A DNA stretch of 64,000 nt from Clostridium_AT radicumherbarum (GTDB lineage Bacteria > Bacillota > Clostridia > Clostridiales > Clostridiaceae), in NCBI RefSeq assembly GCF_045310525.1, contig NZ_JBJHZY010000001.1:1550001-1614000 (forward strand), in the 5' to 3' direction. Shown here piece after piece: positions 8,666-17,597 of the stretch. Within the stretch, counting starts at the first letter, position 1. Each line of letters begins with the position of its first letter. The translations under genes were made by a program, and so were the position numbers. Below the pieces are notes generated by a model. The model ran no database searches and was not told the origin of the DNA. It was given only the letters and a program-made list of their open reading frames with translations.

Positions 8666-10033
8666 ATGAAGAAATTTACTTTCAAATTAGATAAAAAGGC
8701 AGATAAAGAAATAATTGAGCTAGCTTGGCCGTCAATTACTGAACAGATACTGGAAATGATGGTAGCAATGGTTTCTACTATATTTATGGGGAGAATAGGA
8801 ACTGATGCTGTGGCTGCAGTTGGAATGGTAAATATGCTAATCGGATTTTTACAAACTGTTTTCTCAGGCCTTTCCATTGGGACTACAGTAATAATAGCAA
8901 GGGTAACTGGTGAAGGAGATATAAACGAAGCAAAGAGAGCTTTGATACAATCCATGTATATGTCACTTATAGTTGGTCTTATGCTTGCTGTAATAGGGAG
9001 AATTTTATCTGTAAATATTCTTGGGCTTTTCTTTGGAGGAGCAGAACCAAAAGTATTTAGCATAGGCATAAGTTATTTTAAAATTATATTATTGAATCTC
9101 CCATTCTTTGTTCTGGATATTATAGTTTCTGGAGCAATGAGAGGAGCAGGGGATACCATGACTCCTATGGTAATAACTGCAGGAGTAAATATCCTTAATA
9201 TTATATTAAATACAGTATTAATATTTGGGGTACCGATGCTAAGCATACCAGCACTAGGAGTAGTGGGCTCTGCAATTGCTGTTACCACCTCAAGAATAGT
9301 TGGGGTAACAATCAGAGTCTTGGTGTTATACAATCGAAAAGGACTGAAGCTTAATCTCAGTCTTAAGGATGATTACAGCATTAAACCTGAACTTATGAAG
9401 AGAATTATAAACATAGGGGTACCAGGTTTTATTGAACAGGCAGTTATGCAGGGAGGATTTCTTGTAGTTCAAATAATTATTGTATCTATTGGAACGGTAG
9501 CTATGGCGGCTTATCAAATAGGAATAAACGTAAATGCGCTTGCTTTCTTCCCTGTATTCGGATTTGCAATTGCTAACACTACACTTGTAGGTCAGAGTCT
9601 TGGTGAGAGAAAATATAAAAAAGCAGAAAACTATGCTTATGAAAGCCTGAAAATTACTATGATGGTGGGGACAATAATCGGCATAGGAATGATTATTTTT
9701 GCTAAGCCTTTAGCATATCTGTATTCTAACGATCCACTTGTTATTAAGGAATCAGTAGGACTTATTCGTACCTTTGGAGTGCTGGAACCGCTTCTTGTTA
9801 TATTGAATGTATGCTCAGCAACGCTAAAGGCAGCAGGAGATATAAAATATGTTATGGTGTCTTCCTTTGTGGGACTTTGGACCTGCAGAGTTTTTGTATG
9901 CTTTGCGCTTGTGAGATGGTTTGGAGTAGGTATGACTGCAGTTATAATAGGAATATTCTTGGACTTCAGTATAAGATCCTTCATGTATCTATCTAGAATG
10001 AACAAAGGAAAATGGAAGTACTTAAGAGTTTAA
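8666..10033 (+). CDS. MATE family efflux transporter
   Basis: 455 aa, the standard MATE length, with about 12 hydrophobic segments arranged as two six-helix halves. The N-terminal motif ELAWPSITEQILEMMVAMV and the internal GAMRGAGDTMTPM are typical. It probably exports cationic or drug-like compounds by Na+ or H+ antiport. GGGGG lies 6 bases before ATG. It stands alone between terminators and the glf leader. Confidence 0.92.
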   Translation: MKKFTFKLDKKADKEIIELAWPSITEQILEMMVAMVSTIFMGRIGTDAVAAVGMVNMLIGFLQTVFSGLSIGTTVIIARVTGEGDINEAKRALIQSMYMSLIVGLMLAVIGRILSVNILGLFFGGAEPKVFSIGISYFKIILLNLPFFVLDIIVSGAMRGAGDTMTPMVITAGVNILNIILNTVLIFGVPMLSIPALGVVGSAIAVTTSRIVGVTIRVLVLYNRKGLKLNLSLKDDYSIKPELMKRIINIGVPGFIEQAVMQGGFLVVQIIIVSIGTVAMAAYQIGINVNALAFFPVFGFAIANTTLVGQSLGERKYKKAENYAYESLKITMMVGTIIGIGMIIFAKPLAYLYSNDPLVIKESVGLIRTFGVLEPLLVILNVCSATLKAAGDIKYVMVSSFVGLWTCRVFVCFALVRWFGVGMTAVIIGIFLDFSIRSFMYLSRMNKGKWKYLRV

Positions 10034-10146
10034 GATTATTTAAAGAAAAAACCTAGAATTGTATGTTTTATAATGTTGTGATAAAATTTAAGATTATGAA
10101 GCAAATTAGAGGATAATTTTAGTTAATTTTGTTAGGAGTATTTAAA

Positions 10147-11271
10147 ATGTATGATTATTTGATAGTTGGAGCAGGTCTGTTTGGAGCAATTTTTGCTAAT
10201 GAGGCTAATAAAAGGGGCAGGAAATGCCTTGTCATAGACAAGCGTTCACACATTGCAGGGAATATATATACAGCTGAGATAGAAGGAATTCAGGTACATA
10301 AGTATGGAGCACATATTTTTCATACCAGCAGCAAAGAAATTTGGGAGTATGTAAATAAGTTTGCGGAGTTTAATAGGTATACAAATTCACCGGTTGCAAG
10401 GTATAAATCGGAGCTTTATAATATGCCTTTCAACATGAATACATTCAATAAGATGTGGGGAGTAATAACCCCTGAAGAGGCGAAGGCTAAAATACAGCAG
10501 CAGATTGAGGAAGCAGGCATTACTGAACCCGAAAATCTTGAGCAGCAGGCTATAAGCCTTGTTGGAAGAGATGTATACGAAAAGCTTGTTAAGGGATATA
10601 CAGAGAAGCAGTGGGGGCGCAGAGCAACAGAACTTCCAAGCTTTATTATAAAAAGGCTTCCCGTTCGTTTTACCTATGATAACAACTACTTCAATGACAG
10701 GTATCAGGGAATACCAATTGGTGGTTATACTAAGATTATTGACAAAATGCTTGAAGGCATAGAAGTTAAACTTGACACTGATTTCTTTAATCACCGCACA
10801 GAATTAACTTGCCTAGCTGATAAAATTGTTTTTACTGGAATGATAGATGAATACTATGACTATTTATATGGTGAGCTTGAATATCGTTCACTAAGGTTTG
10901 AAACAGAAGTTATAGACGCTGAGAATTATCAGGGAAATGCAGTTGTTAATTATACTGAATATGAAATACCATTTACAAGGATAATTGAGCACAAGCATTT
11001 TGAATTTGGAACTGAAAATGGAACAGTAAATCCTAAAACAGTGATTACAAAAGAGTACCCTGCAAATTGGAAGCGAGGAGATGAACCTTATTATCCAATG
11101 AATGACGATAAAAACAATGACCTTTATGGGAAATACAAGGCTCTTGCTGATAAAGAAACTAATGTTATTTTTGGCGGACGCCTAGGAATGTATAAATACT
11201 TTGATATGCATAATGTAGTAGCAGAAGCTTTAAAGTGTGTGAGACAAGAGCTACATCTAAAAAATATATAG
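10147..11271 (+). CDS. glf: UDP-galactopyranose mutase
   Basis: 374 aa. It starts MYDYLIVGAGLFGAIFANEA, an FAD-binding GxGxxG motif. GAHIFHTS near residue 60, EKQWGRRATELP near 155 and GGRLGMYKYFDM near the C-terminus are diagnostic. The enzyme interconverts UDP-galactopyranose and UDP-galactofuranose for surface glycans. ATG 10147 is preferred over 10129 because TTAGGAG precedes it at normal spacing. Convergent GT2 and PAP2 genes suggest an envelope-glycan role. Confidence 0.95.
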   Translation: MYDYLIVGAGLFGAIFANEANKRGRKCLVIDKRSHIAGNIYTAEIEGIQVHKYGAHIFHTSSKEIWEYVNKFAEFNRYTNSPVARYKSELYNMPFNMNTFNKMWGVITPEEAKAKIQQQIEEAGITEPENLEQQAISLVGRDVYEKLVKGYTEKQWGRRATELPSFIIKRLPVRFTYDNNYFNDRYQGIPIGGYTKIIDKMLEGIEVKLDTDFFNHRTELTCLADKIVFTGMIDEYYDYLYGELEYRSLRFETEVIDAENYQGNAVVNYTEYEIPFTRIIEHKHFEFGTENGTVNPKTVITKEYPANWKRGDEPYYPMNDDKNNDLYGKYKALADKETNVIFGGRLGMYKYFDMHNVVAEALKCVRQELHLKNI

Positions 11272-11280
11272 GAAAAATTA

Positions 11281-11319
11281 ATGCTTTAAAATAGGTTTTA
11301 CTATTTTAAAGCATTTTTC
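11281..11319. terminator. Bidirectional terminator between glf and GT2 gene
   Basis: A perfect 14-bp stem (ATGCTTTAAAATAG and its complement) surrounds a 6-base loop, with T runs on both strands. It separates convergent glf and the glycosyltransferase gene. Confidence 0.9.
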
Positions 11320-11325
11320 TATAGA

Positions 11326-12342
11326 TTAATTAAAGCCAAAAACATTTCTTGTTAATGTATAAGCGAGTAAAATAAGCTTTCTTCCTATAAGTCCTTTGAA
11401 TTGTACAAACAGTCCTAGAAAGGATCTGCTAACTTCCTTATATAATTTATTATTTTTATAATTTAGATAATTCCAAAGTTCTTTCTTTTTATTTAAATTT
11501 TCCTCAGTGTTATCCTTGAGTAGAAGTACAGTAGTAATTGTCATCATCATAATCAGATATTTAACCATGTACTTGCGAAGCTTTTCAGATTTTATAATTG
11601 CTGGATTATAGCTGTCTATCATTATCTTCGTAACTTTAATCTGCTGGTCTATACGAGCAAGCATAATCTTTTCATTTACAGATTGATCATCCCTTCCTAT
11701 AAAGTATCTGTAAAGGTCCAAATTCACATAATACATTGTACTTACATAAGGCAGAGGATTATATACAAATATGTTGTCAACATAAAAGGTATGCTTCGGA
11801 AGTTCTAAATTACACTTTCTAAGAACCTCAGTACGGTAAATGACAGAGTGCATTAATATATTCTGGCTGCCTTTAAGATAACCCAAGTCATTCCAGGTAA
11901 ATATTTTTTCTTCAGGCATTGCACCTTTATAATTAATGCTTGTTGACTTACCCAAACTCACATTTTCATATACATAATTTGCAATAAGCATGTCCAATTC
12001 TTTAGAACTGTTAATCATGTCCCTCAATATATTAAGTACTTTTTTAAAGCTATCCTTATCAAACCAATCATCGCTGTCTAGAACTTTAAAATATAGACCA
12101 GAAGCGTTCTTAAGTCCTGTGTTTACTGCATCTCCGTGGCCGCCGTTTTCTTTATGAATGGCACGTATTATATTTGGATATTTTCTTTCATATTCATCAG
12201 CTATTACTGAAGTGTTATCCTTTGAACCATCATTAATAATTAAGATTTCTATATCCTCGCTTCCAATTAGCAGAGATTCTATAGCCTTATTCATATAAGC
12301 TGCTGAATTGTAGCAAGGAATTGCTATTGTTAGAATTTTCAT
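11326..12342 (-). CDS. Glycosyltransferase family 2
   Basis: 338 aa. The N-terminal GT-A fold begins MKILTIAIPCYNSAAYMNKAI, with ILIINDGSKDNT near 35, GGHGDAVNTGL near 67 and the DXD-type VLDSDDWFD near 88. The C-terminal third is less conserved. It transfers an activated sugar to an envelope acceptor; the substrate is unknown. The start codon abuts the stop of the PAP2 gene, so the two form an operon. Its AGGAGG site lies within the end of that gene. Confidence 0.9.
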   Translation of the reverse strand: MKILTIAIPCYNSAAYMNKAIESLLIGSEDIEILIINDGSKDNTSVIADEYERKYPNIIRAIHKENGGHGDAVNTGLKNASGLYFKVLDSDDWFDKDSFKKVLNILRDMINSSKELDMLIANYVYENVSLGKSTSINYKGAMPEEKIFTWNDLGYLKGSQNILMHSVIYRTEVLRKCNLELPKHTFYVDNIFVYNPLPYVSTMYYVNLDLYRYFIGRDDQSVNEKIMLARIDQQIKVTKIMIDSYNPAIIKSEKLRKYMVKYLIMMMTITTVLLLKDNTEENLNKKKELWNYLNYKNNKLYKEVSRSFLGLFVQFKGLIGRKLILLAYTLTRNVFGFN

Positions 12343-12993
12343 TTATGCCTCCTGATTAAAAGAATGTATTGTTTTATTAATTTGCAAGCGTAAAGCAAAT
12401 TGCCAGGTCAGTTCTGAGAGTATAAGTCCTCCAAAAACATCAATTAAAACATGCTGTTTAGTGACTAAAGTTGAAATACATATCATTATTGCCGTAAATA
12501 ATGAAAAATAGCGATACCAGGATGGTATATCTTTAGAGTTTCTAATACCGATAAAACAGTTCCAGCTTACTAAAACATGAATAGATGGAAAAAGATTATT
12601 TGCGGCATCTATACTATATAAGAACTTAAGCATGTCCACAAATATGCCTGAAGAGGCTATATCTGGTCTTATATTTGTTGTAGGATAAGCGATGTATATA
12701 ATAGCGCATATTAGTTTTCCTGTTAAATCTGCTATGGCTAAACGATAGCACTGCTCTTTGCTTATGCGGCTGATTAATATATAGTTAATAATCCAAAAAA
12801 AATAACAGCCAAAATAAACAACAACAAAAATTGGAATTACCGGAATCTTATTATCTAAGTACGAGGTTAAATTATGAAAAATACGATTTTTATAAAATAG
12901 TCGTACCCCAGAATACACTGTAAAATTAACGATAACAACTAAAAGCAATGGAAGTACGGCGTATTTTGGTATAATGCTGGATATTCTTTTCAT
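12343..12993 (-). CDS. PAP2 / inositol-phosphotransferase-like membrane protein
   Basis: 216 aa with about five or six membrane segments. The phosphatase-type motifs are visible as PSIHVLVSW (about 139) and KQHVLIDVFGG (about 180), the second and third blocks of the PAP2 superfamily. The first block is less clear. It likely acts on lipid-linked phosphates and is co-transcribed with the GT2 gene. Confidence 0.82.
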   Translation of the reverse strand: MKRISSIIPKYAVLPLLLVVIVNFTVYSGVRLFYKNRIFHNLTSYLDNKIPVIPIFVVVYFGCYFFWIINYILISRISKEQCYRLAIADLTGKLICAIIYIAYPTTNIRPDIASSGIFVDMLKFLYSIDAANNLFPSIHVLVSWNCFIGIRNSKDIPSWYRYFSLFTAIMICISTLVTKQHVLIDVFGGLILSELTWQFALRLQINKTIHSFNQEA

Positions 12994-12999
12994 AAAGTG

Positions 13000-13330
13000 T
13001 TGTAAATCCCTTCAGATAAATTAATTAATATTTTGCTCGCTAGAATAGCGATTTACTAAATGAAGTTATGTAAAATGTAACAATATAAGTATAATGTTTT
13101 TTATGATAACCAGTCAATAACTTTTGATAATTGCTAAACCAGTTGAAACGGTGTGATGGTTTGAGTAGTAAGGAGCTAACTCCTAGTTACCTCCTAGTAC
13201 CTAGGAGGAACTTCAATTAATCTTAAAATGTGAAAGGCCAAAATGATTAAAAAAGGAATAAAAAGGGAAATTGTTGAATAAATAAAAGAAGGAGATTTTT
13301 AAAAAGTTCTATAAAAGGAGTGGATGCAAA
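13000..13330. other. Intergenic region with strong palindrome
   Basis: No gene seen. It contains a perfect 8-bp inverted repeat CCTCCTAG/CTAGGAGG with a 3-base spacer at 13190-13208. Just upstream is a stretch (AGTAAGGAGCTAACT) partly resembling 43060-43090, upstream of another gene. It may be a transcriptional control region for the divergent PAP2 and DUF4230 genes. Confidence 0.4.
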
Positions 13331-14026
13331 ATGAATACGTTAAGCAAAGCGCTAGCTGATAAAATTGCGACGATAATTATTTTCATAGCTATCCTTATTG
13401 TAGGATTTTTTGTAGTTAAACATTTTATACCAAATATTTTTGGGGGAACAACATCAAGCCAATATGGTACAGTTGTTGAAAAATTCACTAAAGGGTCAAA
13501 ACTTGTAGTTGCCGGAGCTGAATCAAAAACCATAGCAAAGCATACTTTTTCAAATAATGAAGTGAGCAAATGGCCAGATTGGTCAAAAGGTATCATGAGC
13601 ACAATTGTTGGACGCCAAGTGCAGGTTGAGGTCCCTGTAAAAACAGAATTCAAATTAGACCTTGAAGGAATTACTAAGAATGACGTAACCATTACAGATA
13701 ATACCTTAACTTTTAATAAACCACTCACCGTTGAAGTAGATTCACAACAAGATGGAAATATTAAGGCAAACAATGATGCAGGTATAATCGACCGAGTCGT
13801 TGATGCAGCTACAGCTGGAGCAACAGCACAAGAATTTCTGAGTAAAAAAACACAAGAAACTATCGCAACAACTTCTGATAGCGTGATGAATAGTAAAGAT
13901 AGTCAAGAAATAGTTCGTAAGTATGCAGAAGAAGCTCTTGAAAATCTTTTGAATCTTGATTCTAAAGACCATATCAATGTAAGCTTAAAGACAAGTGACT
14001 TGAAATTTGTCAATGTAGATAAATAA
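13331..14026 (+). CDS. DUF4230 membrane-anchored protein
   Basis: 231 aa. One N-terminal membrane segment (about 10-35, IATIIIFIAILIVGFFVV) is followed by an extracytoplasmic domain with the DUF4230 pattern: VVEKFTKGSKLVVAGAE, then VQVEVPVKTEFKLDL near 95. GGAGTGG lies upstream. The function of the family is unknown. It is monocistronic. Confidence 0.8.
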   Translation: MNTLSKALADKIATIIIFIAILIVGFFVVKHFIPNIFGGTTSSQYGTVVEKFTKGSKLVVAGAESKTIAKHTFSNNEVSKWPDWSKGIMSTIVGRQVQVEVPVKTEFKLDLEGITKNDVTITDNTLTFNKPLTVEVDSQQDGNIKANNDAGIIDRVVDAATAGATAQEFLSKKTQETIATTSDSVMNSKDSQEIVRKYAEEALENLLNLDSKDHINVSLKTSDLKFVNVDK

Positions 14027-14082
14027 AACTCTGAGATTTAGCATCAAAATTCCAGATGCAATTGAATGAGTAAAATTTGAAG

Positions 14083-14231
14083 GAATACTATATCCAAATC
14101 CTACTAGTAATAAAATTTATATCCTTTGGGAAGATTAGGAACAAAACATAGGGGTAGGGGCTATACATTTAGAACCAGGCGATGAGTCTGTTGGTATAAA
14201 AGAAATTCTAATTAGGATTTTGAATAAGTAA
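14083..14231 (+). pseudogene. Degenerate unrecognised ORF
   Basis: One frame reads EGILYPNPTSNKIYILWED, a TAG stop, then QNIGVGAIHLEPGDESVGIK and ILIRILNK before a TAA. The coding-like composition, with no start codon and an internal stop, suggests a decayed gene. I do not recognise the family. Confidence 0.3.
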
Positions 14232-14635
14232 AAAATTAAATATAGAAAATGTTAAATAGAAGCAAATAATGATTTCGATGTTGGATGCTTCTTTTTTAAT
14301 ATCATTATTTAATAATTTAGTTTTATAATTCAGTTAATGTAGATTTACAGGTAGATCATGAAATATATAATCGTGTACCTACATATCTTTATTAAATAAA
14401 TCATTATAAGTTTAAATTTGTTATTATATGGAGGAATTTAAGTATTTATGTAGAATACTTACCATAATAAGGATAGGCTTGTGGTGAAACTTGGATTTAA
14501 ATGCAGTTGGTAACTACCATTGAAACTATTTTTATCTCAGAGATATCTTAATCTTACTTCATAATATCTGAATGTTAATAATAAATAATAAAAATTAGCT
14601 AATAAACAAATTACATTAATATAAAGGAGAGCATC
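14232..14635. other. Intergenic region before the ABC-3C-like operon
   Basis: No gene recognised. A possible terminator lies at about 14258-14300 (AGAAGCA/TGCTTCT then a T run). The 300 bases upstream of the MBL gene presumably hold its promoter, but no unambiguous -35/-10 pair stands out. Confidence 0.4.
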
Positions 14636-15721
14636 ATGCCGGTAGAAGTTAGAGTATTGAAAGCATTTCAAGGTGATTGTATATGGATAAGATATGGCGA
14701 AAAAACTTTTACAAATATAATAATTGATTCAGGTCCAAGCACATTTACAAATAAGTTTAAAGAGTTAATAAGAGAAATACGAAAGAAAGAAGAAATAATT
14801 GATTTATTAGTTTTTACTCATATAGATAATGATCATATTGGTGGGGCTAGCAAAGCAATGATTGATGAAAATGTCAATAATAATTGTATAAAGAAAATCT
14901 GGATTAATACTCCAACAGCAATATGCAGACAATTTAATTTAAAGCAATATGAAAATGTCGACCACCAAATACCTGTAAGCACGGTGAATCAAGAATATAG
15001 CCCTAAAATTGCTAATAGTTTAATTGATATAATCGCTAAAAAGAAAATTGAAACTGAGCAATTAATTATGGCTACTGGTAGAAGCATTAATATAGCTGAT
15101 GCTGAAATCATGGTACTTTCACCAACTGAAAAAGAATTAATTGAATTAGTAAAAGAATGGGGAAAATATGGAATGAATACCCCTTTTTCTTCAGAGGTCT
15201 ATAACAAAGTTGCTATAGATACTATTAATGATATGGAAATCAATAAATATGACAAGGATAAAAGCCCATACAACGGATCTAGCATAGCATTCACTTTTAA
15301 ATATAAGGATATAACGTTACTATTATTGGGTGATGCCTATGCAGATACAGTTGCACAAGTTATGGGAGATATTTATGGAGAAGAAAAGCTTGTTGTTGAT
15401 TTGACCAAATTATCACATCATGGAAGTTCCTCAAATAGTAATAGTAAGCTATTGGACAAGCTTATTTGCTCAAATTATATTATTAGTACTAATGGAGCAA
15501 ATTCAAATCCAGATAAGCGTACTATTGCGAGGTTGTTAAAATCAAATGACGGTAAACAAATAAATTTATTCTCAAATTATAATTGGTGGGAAAACAAAAA
15601 CTACTTTACTAAAGAAGATAAAGTAAAATATATTAATCCTAAGATTATAAATAGAATTGAGCTTAATTCTAAAATGATTAATGTTAAAGAAGGGCTGTTG
15701 ATTGGAAATGAGTGTGATTAA
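14636..15721 (+). CDS. MBL-fold metallo-hydrolase, ComEC-like, of ABC-3C-type operon
   Basis: 361 aa, with no membrane segment. The metal site THIDNDHIGG is at residues 61-70 (H62, D64, D66, H67), followed by LLLGDAY near 230 and LSHHGSSS near 260. These are the ordered motifs of the ComEC/Rec2-type metallo-beta-lactamase fold, known to hydrolyse phosphodiesters or cyclic nucleotides in relatives. AAAGGAG lies upstream. It overlaps the protease gene by 20 bases. Gene order MBL-protease-middle component-ATPase suggests it is a nucleic-acid or nucleotide-directed effector. Confidence 0.85.
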   Translation: MPVEVRVLKAFQGDCIWIRYGEKTFTNIIIDSGPSTFTNKFKELIREIRKKEEIIDLLVFTHIDNDHIGGASKAMIDENVNNNCIKKIWINTPTAICRQFNLKQYENVDHQIPVSTVNQEYSPKIANSLIDIIAKKKIETEQLIMATGRSINIADAEIMVLSPTEKELIELVKEWGKYGMNTPFSSEVYNKVAIDTINDMEINKYDKDKSPYNGSSIAFTFKYKDITLLLLGDAYADTVAQVMGDIYGEEKLVVDLTKLSHHGSSSNSNSKLLDKLICSNYIISTNGANSNPDKRTIARLLKSNDGKQINLFSNYNWWENKNYFTKEDKVKYINPKIINRIELNSKMINVKEGLLIGNECD

Positions 15722-17078
15722 AATTAAGCAGCTTGCAGTTCTAATAAGAAATGAAAATGGAGCAATAATTGGTAGCGGAACATTATTTGTTCCTAGAGGG
15801 GATGGACTCCATGCATACATTTATACCGCAAGCCATGTTATTATGCATAATGAAAGGGTTGAAAAAAAGTTAAAGTTTAAGATGTTGGTAGATGATGAAG
15901 AGGTAGACTTTGAAACTGATGTTGAAGATTCTATAAAGTGCCACGATAGTTACGATAAGAATTCAGACATTAAGGAATATGATGTAGCAGTAATAAAAGT
16001 ATTGAAAAAAGATTGGATGAAAAATTTACCAACGTTAACAATTGGAAAACCCAAGGAAAATGAAAATATCAATGGACAAGGGTATCCTATAAGTGCACAT
16101 GAAGAAAAATTACAATTTGCAATGTTGCCTTTGAATGGAGTCATTCGTACCTGTTCTGATAAATATATGAGATCTCAATTGCAATTAAGCAATGAGTTGA
16201 ATCCTATGGAACATGATGAAGAATTAAAGGGGTACTCAGGTGCTGGAGTCTATGAAGTAAGTGGTGACCAAACAGACCCTGTTCTACTAGGAATATTCTC
16301 GTTTGGTCAAGGCCAACAAGCAGTACAAAAACTTACGAATATATTTTATAGTGATCTTCTAAGAGACATCTGCAAAAAAAATGGATGGGAAGAGCCTGAG
16401 GATGCGCTACAATTACCAGGAAGCTTTGAACCTTATGCTTATGGTGCAACTAGGATAATTGAAAATGAGAATACCAGAAATCAGATAAAGGATTTAATAG
16501 ATTATTTTATCAAGATAGGAATTAAACCAAGCGATTTAATAGATTCAAAAGATTCCCTTCATGATATACCTAGATGTAATAATAAGGATAGAACTAGATG
16601 CGAAGCGTGCTGGACAGCAAGATTACAACTGATTAGTATTTTAGCGATTTTAAGAGTTAAGATTGAGGAATTTAATGATCCGCAGATTGATATTAATACC
16701 CATAGAATCCCTATAGATTTTTTTTGTTCTGAAGGCAGTGAAGGTGAATCGAAGATAGCTGAAGTAGTGCGTTCTATTGTAGATAAGGAGTACGTGTTAG
16801 GTGGAAAATTTAGAGAAAATGCCATACTAGTATGGGCTAGTTTGGATAAACAAAATACAAAAGTTATGAAACGGTCGGAGTTTAACAATGTTGTAAGAGA
16901 TATATGTGGTGAAGAAGTAACTTATAGGTTAAAAGGATACGACACATTATATGGAGAAAGTGGAACCAATAATTTATCAATAATACATATAGATGAACTA
17001 ATGAAAGTCCTAGATGCGAAAGATATAGAGAGTTCTACTAACAATTTATTGGAGGTATTAAGGGATGTCATCAGATAA
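15702..17078 (+). CDS. Trypsin-like serine protease with ABC-3C-type C-terminal region
   Basis: 458 aa. The N-terminal chymotrypsin-fold domain shows a plausible triad: His45 in YTASHVIM, Asp94 in EYDVAVIKV and Ser179 in GYSGAGVYE. The C-terminal half (about 240-458) holds a Cys-rich segment (RCNNKDRTRCEACW) and a helical region without a known enzyme motif. This is the layout expected for an effector fused to the domain that docks to the ATPase complex. TTG 15702 follows AAGAAGGG at good spacing; ATG 15708 is the alternative. There is no signal peptide, so it is probably cytoplasmic. Confidence 0.82.
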   Translation: MEMSVIKIKQLAVLIRNENGAIIGSGTLFVPRGDGLHAYIYTASHVIMHNERVEKKLKFKMLVDDEEVDFETDVEDSIKCHDSYDKNSDIKEYDVAVIKVLKKDWMKNLPTLTIGKPKENENINGQGYPISAHEEKLQFAMLPLNGVIRTCSDKYMRSQLQLSNELNPMEHDEELKGYSGAGVYEVSGDQTDPVLLGIFSFGQGQQAVQKLTNIFYSDLLRDICKKNGWEEPEDALQLPGSFEPYAYGATRIIENENTRNQIKDLIDYFIKIGIKPSDLIDSKDSLHDIPRCNNKDRTRCEACWTARLQLISILAILRVKIEEFNDPQIDINTHRIPIDFFCSEGSEGESKIAEVVRSIVDKEYVLGGKFRENAILVWASLDKQNTKVMKRSEFNNVVRDICGEEVTYRLKGYDTLYGESGTNNLSIIHIDELMKVLDAKDIESSTNNLLEVLRDVIR

Positions 17079-17589
17079 ATGGGATGAGCTGTTCCGCGAA
17101 TTGAGTACAGTTCAAAATAAAGATGTACAATTTCGGTTAATTGAAAGAAAAATGGTGAACTACAGTTCATGGGTTTTATGTTGCAGTATGGATAGCGTAG
17201 GTAAACTAGAGAATACATGGAAGAGCATTGTTGATTGTTTAGCTGTACATTTGCAGGCAAAACTTACTTCAGAAATAGAAAGAAGTAATGTGTATCTTCT
17301 GTTGTTTATAGAACAGGAAATACCGAATTATCTTAAAATGAAAATAGAGTATGATAGATACTGCTGTAGGAAACTAATTATAAATGAGAAAATGCCAGAA
17401 TTGGATATAGATATACAAGGGAAAATAGAAGATTTAATATTTAATATCAAAGAATATCAACAAGATGCTGAATCAAACACGCTGAGCAGTTGGTTAGAAA
17501 ATAATGAACCATCTCTTTTAGAAATATATGAAGTATATAAAAAAGGGTCGTCTATAGAAAATGTTTTTACTTTATATAGTGGTATTTAG
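17065..17589 (+). CDS. ABC-3C-type middle component (MC1-like)
   Basis: 174 aa. It overlaps the protease gene by 14 bases and ends 8 bases before the ATPase gene. It contains YLLLFIEQEIPNYLKMKIEY followed by DRYCCRKLI, the pattern I associate with the small middle component that links effector to ATPase. There are no catalytic residues. A GGAGG site lies within the end of the preceding gene. Assignment rests on operon position, size and this motif. Confidence 0.75.
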   Translation: MSSDKWDELFRELSTVQNKDVQFRLIERKMVNYSSWVLCCSMDSVGKLENTWKSIVDCLAVHLQAKLTSEIERSNVYLLLFIEQEIPNYLKMKIEYDRYCCRKLIINEKMPELDIDIQGKIEDLIFNIKEYQQDAESNTLSSWLENNEPSLLEIYEVYKKGSSIENVFTLYSGI

Positions 17590-17597
17590 GAGGATAT

